A model generated the notes under the pieces. The model was not told the DNA's origin and did no database searches. It was given only the letters and a program-made list of their open reading frames with translations. Of a stretch of 64,000 nt of DNA, positions 18,586-26,616 are shown piece after piece (positions within the stretch are counted from its first letter, which is position 1; the number at the start of each line of letters is the position of its first letter). Made by a program: the position numbers and the translations under genes. Source of the DNA: Leadbetterella byssophila_A (GTDB taxonomy: Bacteria; Bacteroidota; Bacteroidia; Cytophagales; Spirosomataceae); the NCBI GenBank assembly GCA_040394735.1, contig JBEBRR010000005.1, positions 1 through 64,000 of the forward strand, in the 5' to 3' direction.

Positions 18586-20403
18586 ATGACAGATCAACAA
18601 TTCCCCGCATTTGACTGGGACAAAGTAACCAAAAAAGGTATTGGCGGAGGCTATTCTGCAGATCAGAAAGCCGAACTGGAAAAACTGTACGGAGAAACTT
18701 TCTCTCCGATCGAAGAAAAAGATGTGGTAGAAGCGCTGGTAGTAGGTGTAACCGACAGAGAAGTGCTCCTGAACATCGGATTTAAATCTGACGGTATCGT
18801 ATCCCGTTCAGAGTTCCGCGACCTGCCCGATCTTAAGGTAGGTGACAAAGTGGAAGTTTTCATTGAGAAGCAGGAAGACGCATTGGGTCAGCTGGTTATC
18901 TCACGCAAGAAAGCAAGAATTCTGACCGCATGGTCTAAAATTGAGCAGGCTCTTGAAACAGACATCATCGTGGATGCCCTGATCAAGCGTCGTACTAAAG
19001 GAGGTCTGATCGTAGATATCTACGGAATTGAGGCGTTCCTGCCCGGTTCTCAGATCGACGTTAAGCCTATCCGGGACTTTGACGTATTTGTAGGAAAACG
19101 TATGGAAGTGAAAGTGGTGAAAATCAACCACTCTAACGATAACGTGGTGGTATCCCACAAAGTGCTGATCGAGAAAGATCTTGAATCACAAAGACAGCAG
19201 ATCCTTACTAACCTGGAAAAAGGACAGGTACTTGAAGGCGTGGTTAAAAACATTACCAACTTCGGTGTGTTCATTGACCTGGGTGGCGTTGACGGTCTGC
19301 TTCACATCACCGATATCTCGTGGGGCCGCGTGAACCATCCGAATGAAGTACTTAACCTGGATGACAAAATCAAGGTGGTTGTACTTGACTTCGACGATGA
19401 GAAAAAACGTATCTCTCTGGGTATGAAGCAACTGGAGGCACATCCTTGGGATTCCCTGGCACAAAGCCTGGAAGTAGGTTCCAAAGTAACCGGTAAGATT
19501 GTAAATATAGCAGATTACGGCGCGTTCCTTGAGCTGAAGCCGGGAGTGGAAGGCCTTATCCACGTTTCAGAAATGTCATGGTCACAACACCTGAGAAACC
19601 CGTCTGACTTCCTTCAGATCGGTGACGAAATCTCTGCCGTGGTTCTGACCCTTGACAAAGACGAAAGAAAAATGTCTCTGGGCATCAAGCAGCTGACCGA
19701 AGATCCATGGACCAAGCAGGATCTGCTGGCCAAATATGCTATCGGAACCCGTCACACCGGTACGGTTAGAAACCTGACCAACTTCGGTCTGTTCCTGGAA
19801 CTGGAAGAAGGTATCGACGGCCTGGTACACGTATCTGACCTGTCATGGACCAAGAAGATCAAGCATCCTTCTGACTTCGTGAAGATCGGTGATACCCTGG
19901 AAGTAGTGGTATTGGAACTGGATGTGGATAACAGAAGACTGGCCCTGAGTCACAAGCATATCGAAGAAAACCCATGGGATACCTTCGAAGGTGTTTTTGA
20001 AGTAGGTTCAGTACATGATGCCAGCATCATTGCCAAGTCTGATAAAGCCGTTACCCTTGAACTGCCTTATGGTATCGAAGGAATCGCTACCCTTAAAGGA
20101 ATTGTGAAAGAAGACGGTTCAGTAGCAGAAGTAGGTGAAAAACTGAAATTCGAAGTAACCGAATTCAATAAAGACGAGAAGAAAATCACCCTTTCTCATA
20201 CCAAAACCTGGGAAGCTCCTTCTGAAGAGCCGGAGAAGAAAAAGGCAAGCGGTAAATCAGAGAAAGTGAAGCTTCCGGAAGCCGAGAAATCAACACTGGG
20301 TGATATCTCTGCCCTGGCAGCACTGAAAGATCAGCTGGTAAGCGAAGAAGCGGCTTCCAAAAAGAAAGCGGCTACTAAGAAGAAAGCTGAAACGGAAGAA
20401 TAA
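18586..20403 (+). CDS. rpsA: 30S ribosomal protein S1
   Basis: S1 binds mRNA and delivers it to the 30S subunit. The 605-aa protein contains six S1 (OB-fold) repeats, seen from the recurring GxVxxITxFGxFxDLG pattern (for example GVVKNITNFGVFIDLGG and GTVRNLTNFGLFLELEEG). An acidic and lysine-rich tail ends in KKKAATKKKAETEE. I chose the ATG at 18586 (MTDQQFPAFDWDKV); an in-frame ATG seven codons earlier (18565) is also possible. Synonymous codons look more restricted than in neighbours, as expected of a highly expressed gene. A strong terminator follows 17 bp after the stop. Confidence 0.98.
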   Translation: MTDQQFPAFDWDKVTKKGIGGGYSADQKAELEKLYGETFSPIEEKDVVEALVVGVTDREVLLNIGFKSDGIVSRSEFRDLPDLKVGDKVEVFIEKQEDALGQLVISRKKARILTAWSKIEQALETDIIVDALIKRRTKGGLIVDIYGIEAFLPGSQIDVKPIRDFDVFVGKRMEVKVVKINHSNDNVVVSHKVLIEKDLESQRQQILTNLEKGQVLEGVVKNITNFGVFIDLGGVDGLLHITDISWGRVNHPNEVLNLDDKIKVVVLDFDDEKKRISLGMKQLEAHPWDSLAQSLEVGSKVTGKIVNIADYGAFLELKPGVEGLIHVSEMSWSQHLRNPSDFLQIGDEISAVVLTLDKDERKMSLGIKQLTEDPWTKQDLLAKYAIGTRHTGTVRNLTNFGLFLELEEGIDGLVHVSDLSWTKKIKHPSDFVKIGDTLEVVVLELDVDNRRLALSHKHIEENPWDTFEGVFEVGSVHDASIIAKSDKAVTLELPYGIEGIATLKGIVKEDGSVAEVGEKLKFEVTEFNKDEKKITLSHTKTWEAPSEEPEKKKASGKSEKVKLPEAEKSTLGDISALAALKDQLVSEEAASKKKAATKKKAETEE

Positions 20404-20420
20404 TATTCTTCCGTGGATAT

Positions 20421-20456
20421 AAAAAAACGGCCCGCTTTTCAGCGGGCCGTTTTTTT
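20421..20456 (+). terminator. Rho-independent terminator of rpsA
   Basis: A perfect 16-bp stem (20421-20436 pairs with 20441-20456) with a TTTC loop. The GC core is ACGGCCCGCT, followed by a run of seven T and preceded by seven A. The symmetry also allows termination on the minus strand. Confidence 0.95.
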
Positions 20457-20512
20457 ATCGTTACTATCTGTCTTATGATAACCGTGAACATTCTTATTGG
20501 GTGCCTATGCCT

Positions 20513-20524
20513 CGACAAGCTCAG
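20513..20524 (+). repeat. Single copy of the CGACAAGCTCAG dodecamer
   Basis: It is identical to the core of the inverted repeat at 2787-2857. Here it is unpaired and sits between the rpsA terminator and the 3' end of the ABC-F gene. This suggests a dispersed intergenic repeat family. Confidence 0.5.
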
Positions 20525-20538
20525 CATGACACAATTCA

Positions 20539-22155
20539 TTAATATACCGCCGCCCGCTGCCCTTTTACGCGCTCATCGGTCAGGAACTCGTCAAAGCTCA
20601 TCAGCTTATCCAGGCAGCCCTTCGGTCCGAGTTCAATCACCCGGTTGGCTACTGAATTGGTCAATTGATGGTCATGCGAAGTAAACAGGATAACGCTGTC
20701 ATAATCTTCCATTCCTTTGTTCAGAGCCTGGATAGATTCCAGGTCAAGGTGGTTGGTAGGCTCATCAAACAGCAATACATTGGAGTTGGAAAGCATCATT
20801 TTTGAAAACATACAACGTTGCTTCTCCCCTCCTGAAAGTACCGTACACTGCTTCAACGCCTCCTCTCCTGAAAACAGCATACGTCCCAAAAATCCACGGA
20901 TAAAGGTTTCGTCCTTCTCTGCAGAATACTGGCGAAGCCAGTCTACCAGGTTCAGGCTGCTATCGGTAAAATAATCACTGTTATCATTCGGCAGGTATTC
21001 TCTGGTGATGGTCACCCCCCATTTGAAGGTGCCTGACGCCGCCTGCTTTTTCTCCATCAGCACATCGAAAAGAGCGGTTACCGCCAGGCCGTCTTTGCTT
21101 AAAAAGGCAATCTTGTCACCCTTCGCCACCTGGAAGCTCAGGTCTTTAAAAAGGTAATCTCCTTCTTCATTCTTATAGCTGAGATTCTCCACCATCAGGA
21201 TCTGGTCACCTACCTCACGCTCCGGTTTGAAACCGATAAACGGATACCTCCGTGATGAAGGCTGAATAGCGGTAATGTCCAGCTTGTCGATCATCTTCTG
21301 ACGGGCCGTAGCCTGCTTGGACTTGGCCACGTTAGCCGAAAACCGGCGGATAAACTCTTCCAGCTCTTTCTTCTTCTCCTCGGCCTTCTTATTCTGGTCA
21401 GCCTTCTGCTTGGCGGCCAGCTGGCTGGACTCGTACCAGAACGTATAGTTACCGCCATACAGGGTGATCTTCTTGAAGTCCAGGTCGGCAATATAGGTAC
21501 AGACGTTATCCAGGAAGTGCCGGTCATGGGATACCACGATCACCGTATTCTTGAAATTCATCAGGAAGTTCTCCAGCCAGAGGATGGATTCAATGTCCAG
21601 GTTGTTGGTAGGCTCATCGAGAAGCAGCACATCCGGGTTTCCGAACAGCGCCTGCGCCAGCAGCACCTTCACTTTCTCTGCCGGGTTCATTTCAGCCATC
21701 ATGGTGTAGTGATAATCTTCTGAAATTCCCAGACCTGAAAGCAGTGCCGCCGCATCGGATTCAGCCTCCCAGCCGTTCATTTCCGCAAATTCGCCTTCCA
21801 GCTCTGCCGCCCGGTTCCCGTCTTCTTCCGAAAAATCTTCCTTGGCATACAGGGCATCCTTTTCCTGCATCACTTCATAGAGACGCTCATTTCCGCGCAT
21901 CACGGTGTCCAGCACCGTGTATTCGTCATACGCATTCTGGTTCTGCTTCAATACAGACATCCGCTCACCCGGATCCATACTTACATTTCCGGTGGTCGGG
22001 TCAATATCCCCTGCCAGTATTTTTACGAAAGTCGACTTCCCTGCACCGTTGGCCCCGATCAGGCCGTACACGTTTCCGGGAGTAAACTTCAGGTTTACCT
22101 CTTCAAAAAGCACTCGTTTCCCGAACTGAAGGGAAAGATTAGATACCGTTAACAT
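20539..22155 (-). CDS. ABC-F family ATPase (YbiT-like), second ATP site degenerate
   Basis: This soluble protein of 538 residues has two ABC cassettes joined by a charged linker, acting on the ribosome as translation factors or protectors of the ABC-F class do. Cassette 1 has Walker A GANGAGKST (Lys40) and Walker B LLLDEPTNNLD, but its signature is degenerate (MNPAEK). Cassette 2 has a good signature (LSGGEKQR) and Walker B (LLFDEPTNHLD), but its P-loop reads LSKDGLAVTA with Val359 where lysine belongs. Only one composite site should bind ATP normally. There are no membrane segments. A TACCTTTG box lies 26 bp upstream. Confidence 0.93.
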   Translation of the reverse strand: MLTVSNLSLQFGKRVLFEEVNLKFTPGNVYGLIGANGAGKSTFVKILAGDIDPTTGNVSMDPGERMSVLKQNQNAYDEYTVLDTVMRGNERLYEVMQEKDALYAKEDFSEEDGNRAAELEGEFAEMNGWEAESDAAALLSGLGISEDYHYTMMAEMNPAEKVKVLLAQALFGNPDVLLLDEPTNNLDIESILWLENFLMNFKNTVIVVSHDRHFLDNVCTYIADLDFKKITLYGGNYTFWYESSQLAAKQKADQNKKAEEKKKELEEFIRRFSANVAKSKQATARQKMIDKLDITAIQPSSRRYPFIGFKPEREVGDQILMVENLSYKNEEGDYLFKDLSFQVAKGDKIAFLSKDGLAVTALFDVLMEKKQAASGTFKWGVTITREYLPNDNSDYFTDSSLNLVDWLRQYSAEKDETFIRGFLGRMLFSGEEALKQCTVLSGGEKQRCMFSKMMLSNSNVLLFDEPTNHLDLESIQALNKGMEDYDSVILFTSHDHQLTNSVANRVIELGPKGCLDKLMSFDEFLTDERVKGQRAAVY

Positions 22156-22180
22156 AAATCTGATTAAAAAAATTGAAGTG

Positions 22181-22188
22181 CAAAGGTA
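22181..22188 (-). promoter_or_regulatory. Bacteroidota -7 box (TACCTTTG) for the ABC-F gene
   Basis: TACCTTTG on the minus strand matches TAnnTTTG, 26 bp before the ATG at 22155. Confidence 0.45.
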
Positions 22189-22452
22189 CGCATTATAAAG
22201 GAGAAAGACACTTTTCCAATGAAAATGCTCCCGGTTGACACCTTTTCATTGTAAATAAAGGCCTCTGCAATTCACTGCTCACAACTCTGCCTCGTCTTCG
22301 GAAAATAGCAGAGCCGGGCACAAAAATCACAAAGCAGGTTGGGCTTCTTTCTATCCCTATTGTACCCTTAACGGGTACAGGAAGGTGGATATGGCTGGTT
22401 TATTTCTACCGGTACCCCATCAGGAATTAAATAGCAGTAGACAACTTCACCT
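22189..22452. other. Intergenic gap with one small hairpin
   Basis: This gap lies between the 5' end of the ABC-F gene and the 3' end of the secreted protein gene. The only structure I see is a 7-bp stem, TGTACCC (22361-22367) with GGGTACA (22373-22379) and a 5-nt loop, not followed by a T run. There is no convincing reading frame. Confidence 0.4.
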
Positions 22453-23298
22453 TTAAGGTAAAAACACCTGCCCCAACTTGAAGGTATGCTCTTTTACCGA
22501 TTTGTCGTTTTCCAGCAGCACCTCCAGCTTCCAGCTGTTTTGCGGTGGTGAAGAGAGCATAACCGTCATCTGTTTATCCGACGAAGACCACCCGTTATTC
22601 ATCTTCTTACCCGTTTCATCGTACACATTGATCTGCACTATTTTTTTGCCGGGATCATCCACCAGGAAGGTGATTCCGGGACCATACGAACCGTAGTCAA
22701 ACAACGACTCAAAGAAACCCTTCAAGCCGCCTATCAGCTCGCTCATCTTCTCTGCCTCCGGATTTTCCTTTTTAAATTTTTCCATTTCCTTGTTATAGGC
22801 AGCCTCATTTTCTTCCTTCAGTTTTTTGAGTCCGGCCTCATCAATCAGGATCAGCTTTGCATCGGCATGCAGGTTTTTCAGGAGGTTGGTGTTGTATTTA
22901 TCCAGCGGTTTTACGATTTCGGCTATTCCCTTGTTCTCCCGGGTAGGAGTAAAGTATTTCAGCGTGGCCTCCACGGCATCCAGATGGGTGGCATTACGCG
23001 GGGGAGCTTCTAATTTTAACTTTACTTCATTGTACTCCGTATAGCTGTTGTCAAAGCTTCCCGTTACATGCTTCAGCGCATTCCCGAGGTTATCGGTGGC
23101 CTTTACTACGGTACCTATCCTGATCTTCCGGTTTTCATCCACAGGAATACCATTCACTTTAATGGTCAGTTCAAGGCTCGAATTCTGCTGATCCAGTCGC
23201 CTTTCTTCCCGAATGTCAGTCACCAGGACATTTACATTCTGTGCGAATCCCGTACACAAAACACCCCCTAACCCAATTGTAAATAGAATTGTTTTCAT
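22453..23298 (-). CDS. Secreted protein of unknown function
   Basis: The ATG at 23298 gives MKTILFTIGLGGVLCTGFAQ, a signal peptide cut before NVNVLV, and 281 residues in all. The mature part starts with a beta-rich region (ELTIKVNGIPV, DNLGNALKHVTGSFD). It then has a charged helical middle (EENEAAYNKEMEKFKKENPE) and ends in beta strands ending LGQVFLP. The pattern suggests periplasmic Ig-like modules around a helical insert. I do not recognise a family. A TATATTTG box precedes it by 22 bp. It is divergent from the NagZ fusion gene. Confidence 0.75.
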   Translation of the reverse strand: MKTILFTIGLGGVLCTGFAQNVNVLVTDIREERRLDQQNSSLELTIKVNGIPVDENRKIRIGTVVKATDNLGNALKHVTGSFDNSYTEYNEVKLKLEAPPRNATHLDAVEATLKYFTPTRENKGIAEIVKPLDKYNTNLLKNLHADAKLILIDEAGLKKLKEENEAAYNKEMEKFKKENPEAEKMSELIGGLKGFFESLFDYGSYGPGITFLVDDPGKKIVQINVYDETGKKMNNGWSSSDKQMTVMLSSPPQNSWKLEVLLENDKSVKEHTFKLGQVFLP

Positions 23299-23320
23299 TG
23301 CCGGAAATTTTTGTTTTAAA

Positions 23321-23328
23321 CAAATATA
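23321..23328 (-). promoter_or_regulatory. Bacteroidota -7 box (TATATTTG) for 22453-23298
   Basis: TATATTTG on the minus strand, 22 bp upstream of the ATG at 23298. It supports that start over the open frame running to 23331, which would begin before the transcript. Confidence 0.5.
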
Positions 23329-23576
23329 CATGTAATTACACTGATTTATACCGATAAGTAATTTTTATTCAGAGTATTGCGAGGACACTTTCCGGCTTGT
23401 CCGTTTTCTCCGGAAGCACGTTCCAATTCGTTCCCAATCTCCGGTTATAGCCCCTGGTTTGTTGTATAAATATCCGGACAAGATGAAAAACTTACATTAA
23501 ACCTTTTATTTTCTCTTACTAAAACCCTTTTTTGCGAATTGATTCGTTTTACAGTATTATTTGTCTTGTATATCAC

Positions 23577-26516
23577 GTGCTGAAATATTTTTATAGTTGT
23601 ATTTTTCTTCTCCTGATAACCGGCGCTGTGGCTGACCGCCGCCCGACCGGCGCCCTTACCCGTGAGCCCTCCTATGAGGAAAAACAAAATGCCTGGGTGG
23701 AAAAAATCCTTTCGGAAATGACACTGGAAGAAAAGGTGGGGCAATTGTTCATGATCGCTGTTTATTCCAACAAGCGGGAGGCTGATTACCAGATTGTTGA
23801 AAACCAGATCCGGAAATACCATCTCGGAGGAGTAGCGTTTTTCCAGGGAAATGCGCTGAAGCAGGCCGAGCTCACCAACCGCTACCAATCTGCCGCCAAA
23901 ACCCCTCTCCTGATAGGGCTGGATGCCGAATGGGGGCTGGGCATGCGCCTGAACAATACCTGGTCTTTTCCGAAAGCCATTACCATAGGAGCGGCAAAAG
24001 ATACAGAGCTGGCCGAGAAGATCGGTGAAGAAATTGCCCGGCAGTGCAAGCGTATCGGAGTACATTTTAACTTTGCGCCCGTAGCAGATATCAACTCCAA
24101 CCCTAAAAACCCGGTCATTAACTACCGCTCGTTCGGTGAATCGGTCGCCAATGTCTCGGACCTCACCGCTGCGTTTGTCCGGGGTCACCGCAAGCAGAAT
24201 GTGATGACCAGCGCCAAGCATTTCCCGGGACACGGCGACACGAACGTTGACTCCCACTATGACCTGCCTGTGCTGAACCACAGCCTACAGCATATCCGCG
24301 ATGTGGAGTCCGCACCGTTCCGGACACTGATCCGCGACAGTGTGGCTTCGATTATGATCGGGCACCTGAATGTTCCGGCACTCGACAAGGGCGTGCCGGC
24401 CACTGTTTCGGAAAAAATCATCAAAGGTTATCTTCAGAAAGAGCTGGGATTCCAGGGACTGGTGATCTCCGATGCCCTGAATATGCGGGGTCTTTTAAAG
24501 AGCTTCCCGGTAGGGCAGGCGGAAGTGCATGCTTTTAAGGCAGGCAACGATATGCTGCTGCAGACCGCTAACATTGACAGAGCCTATAAGGCTGTACTGG
24601 ATGCCTGCACAGACGGCACCATCACCGAAACGGAACTCGACGAAAGCATAAGAAAAATATTGAAAGCCAAGTTCTGGGTGGGCCTTAATGCCTATCAGCC
24701 GGTAGATCTCAGGAATATTGCGGGAGACCTGAACGCCGACAAAAACAAAGAGCTGACCCAGCTGGTTTACAATAATGCAGTGACCGTAACACGCGATGAA
24801 TTCGGCCTCATTCCCATCAAAGGCCTGGCCACCGTAGAAATGGCCTCCATAGCGGTGGGAGGTAATCCCGGAAATCTCTTTCAGAGCACCCTCGAGCTCT
24901 ACGGAAATGTGACCCCCTATCTGCTTCCGGATAAGCCTTCGGGAAATGCCGACTGGCAGAATATTGCTGATGAGGCCGTAAAAAACGATCTGGTGATTGT
25001 GAGCATCCACCAGGTTAGACAATCCGAAAAGCTGGACTACGGCATTACCGAACCCACGCTGAACCTGCTCCGGGATATCCAGAAGAGGTCGCGCCTGATC
25101 GTCTGTGTTTTCGGCAACCCGTACAGCCTCAAATTCTTTGATGAATTTGAAACCGTAGTCTGCGGTTTTGAAGATGAAAGCGAGGCGCATATGGCAGCAG
25201 CCAATGTGCTTTTCGGGGTAAACTCTGCCAGCGGGAAAGTGCCGGTCAATACACTTTCTGCAGATGGCAAGCTGGATTACGGTTATGAAATCGAGAGTTT
25301 CCAGCGGCTGGGCTTTGCCATGCCTTCTGAAGTGGGTATGGATGCCGGGAAGCTGGAGGAGATCCGGAAGATCGCTATTTCTGCCATTAACACGGAGGAA
25401 TTCCCCGGATGCCAGGTTCTGGTAGCCCGGAAAGGAAAAGTAGTGTACTATGAGGGTTTTGGAAATCTCAAATACACCTTCGGGGAGCCGGTAAGCCGAC
25501 ACACCCTCTATGACCTGGCTTCGGTTACCAAGGTGGCCTCCACCCTTCAGGCTGTCATGATGCTGTATGATCAGAAAAAGATCAATATTAACGAGAAACT
25601 CTCTTTTTACCTTCCGGAACTGGAGAAAACAAACAAGAACCGGATCACCATTAAAGACATTTTGCTTCACCAGGCCGGATTAAAGGCTTTTATACCGCTC
25701 TACGAAAGCACGCGCTTCGGAAGTGAGCAGCTTAATCCTTACTATTTCTCTTCCGATGCCGCGCTGCCGGGATACATGAAAATATCAGACGACCTGGCCG
25801 TTAACCCCGTTATCAAGGATTCTGTGTTTTCCTGGGTGGAAAAAAGCGCCCTGGCCGGGCCTCCGGGAAACAAATATGTATATTCCGATCTCGGACTCCT
25901 GCTGCTTCAAAGGCTGGTAGAACAGGTAAGCGGCCGGAATCTTGATGCATTTGTAGGTGCAAATATTTACGAACCCATGGGGCTCCATAACCTGATGTAC
26001 AATGTTTTTCAGCAGAAGCCCAAAGAACTGGTTGCTCCTACCGAAGTTTCAGGTGATTTCCGGAAAACCTCCGTTCAGGGCATGGTACACGATCCCAATG
26101 CAGCGCTTCTGGGCGGTGTGGCAGGCCATGCAGGCCTCTTTTCCAACGCCTGGGATCTCGCCCGGCTGATGCAGATGAACCTGAACGGAGGCAGCTACGA
26201 TGACCGGCAGTTCTTTTCAAAGGAAACCATTGATTTTTTCACGAAAAACCAGTCGCAGATCAGCCACAGGGGCCTGGGCTGGAACAAGCCTTCCGGACCC
26301 GGTGACGGCACCGTTTCCCGGTATGCTTCCGAACAAACTTACGGCCATACCGGTTTTACCGGCACCTGTGTATGGGTGGATCCGAAAGAAGAACTGATCT
26401 TTGTATTCCTCTCGAACCGGGTGTATCCCTCTGCCTCCAACCAGAAACTGATCCGGAACAAAACCCGTCAGCGAATTCACGATGTGGCCTACAAAGCCAT
26501 AACCGATAGGAATTAA
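23577..26516 (+). CDS. Exported GH3 (NagZ-type) beta-N-acetylglucosaminidase fused to a serine beta-lactamase-like hydrolase
   Basis: This is a two-enzyme protein of about 979 residues. There is no suitable ATG; the GTG at 23577 gives a signal-like N-terminus (LKYFYSCIFLLLITGAVA), while a TTG at 23532 would add 15 residues. The GH3 domain (about 40-370) has the NagZ loop KHFPGHGDTNVDSHYDLP, which includes the catalytic Asp-His dyad, and the nucleophile Asp299 in VISDALNM. After a linker resembling the second GH3 domain comes a class C beta-lactamase/esterase domain (about 600-970) with SVTK (Ser649), YSD and HTG motifs. Both halves look intact. NagZ splits GlcNAc-anhydroMurNAc linkages and the second domain could hydrolyse peptide or ester bonds, so cell-wall turnover is the likely role. 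Confidence 0.9.
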   Translation: MLKYFYSCIFLLLITGAVADRRPTGALTREPSYEEKQNAWVEKILSEMTLEEKVGQLFMIAVYSNKREADYQIVENQIRKYHLGGVAFFQGNALKQAELTNRYQSAAKTPLLIGLDAEWGLGMRLNNTWSFPKAITIGAAKDTELAEKIGEEIARQCKRIGVHFNFAPVADINSNPKNPVINYRSFGESVANVSDLTAAFVRGHRKQNVMTSAKHFPGHGDTNVDSHYDLPVLNHSLQHIRDVESAPFRTLIRDSVASIMIGHLNVPALDKGVPATVSEKIIKGYLQKELGFQGLVISDALNMRGLLKSFPVGQAEVHAFKAGNDMLLQTANIDRAYKAVLDACTDGTITETELDESIRKILKAKFWVGLNAYQPVDLRNIAGDLNADKNKELTQLVYNNAVTVTRDEFGLIPIKGLATVEMASIAVGGNPGNLFQSTLELYGNVTPYLLPDKPSGNADWQNIADEAVKNDLVIVSIHQVRQSEKLDYGITEPTLNLLRDIQKRSRLIVCVFGNPYSLKFFDEFETVVCGFEDESEAHMAAANVLFGVNSASGKVPVNTLSADGKLDYGYEIESFQRLGFAMPSEVGMDAGKLEEIRKIAISAINTEEFPGCQVLVARKGKVVYYEGFGNLKYTFGEPVSRHTLYDLASVTKVASTLQAVMMLYDQKKININEKLSFYLPELEKTNKNRITIKDILLHQAGLKAFIPLYESTRFGSEQLNPYYFSSDAALPGYMKISDDLAVNPVIKDSVFSWVEKSALAGPPGNKYVYSDLGLLLLQRLVEQVSGRNLDAFVGANIYEPMGLHNLMYNVFQQKPKELVAPTEVSGDFRKTSVQGMVHDPNAALLGGVAGHAGLFSNAWDLARLMQMNLNGGSYDDRQFFSKETIDFFTKNQSQISHRGLGWNKPSGPGDGTVSRYASEQTYGHTGFTGTCVWVDPKEELIFVFLSNRVYPSASNQKLIRNKTRQRIHDVAYKAITDRN

Positions 26517-26616
26517 AGCGATTATATCGCAGGATTACCCCTTTACGCCTACTCTTTTTGGAGGAATCCCCGCTTATTGTTTAAATTGGTTGATTAATTT
26601 AACTTTAACTGTTCAT

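Noticed and set aside
22361..22379. A 7-bp hairpin as terminator of the ABC-F or secreted-protein gene.
   Set aside because: The stem is short with no T tract, and it lies upstream rather than downstream of the ABC-F gene; kept only as part of the gap description.
23572..23580. CACGTG close to the start of the NagZ fusion.
   Set aside because: The flanks do not match parS, and CACGTG alone is too short to mean anything.
24495..25670. A long open frame (391 codons) on the minus strand.
   Set aside because: It lies opposite the NagZ/hydrolase gene, whose motifs are unambiguous; it is the antisense shadow of that codon pattern.
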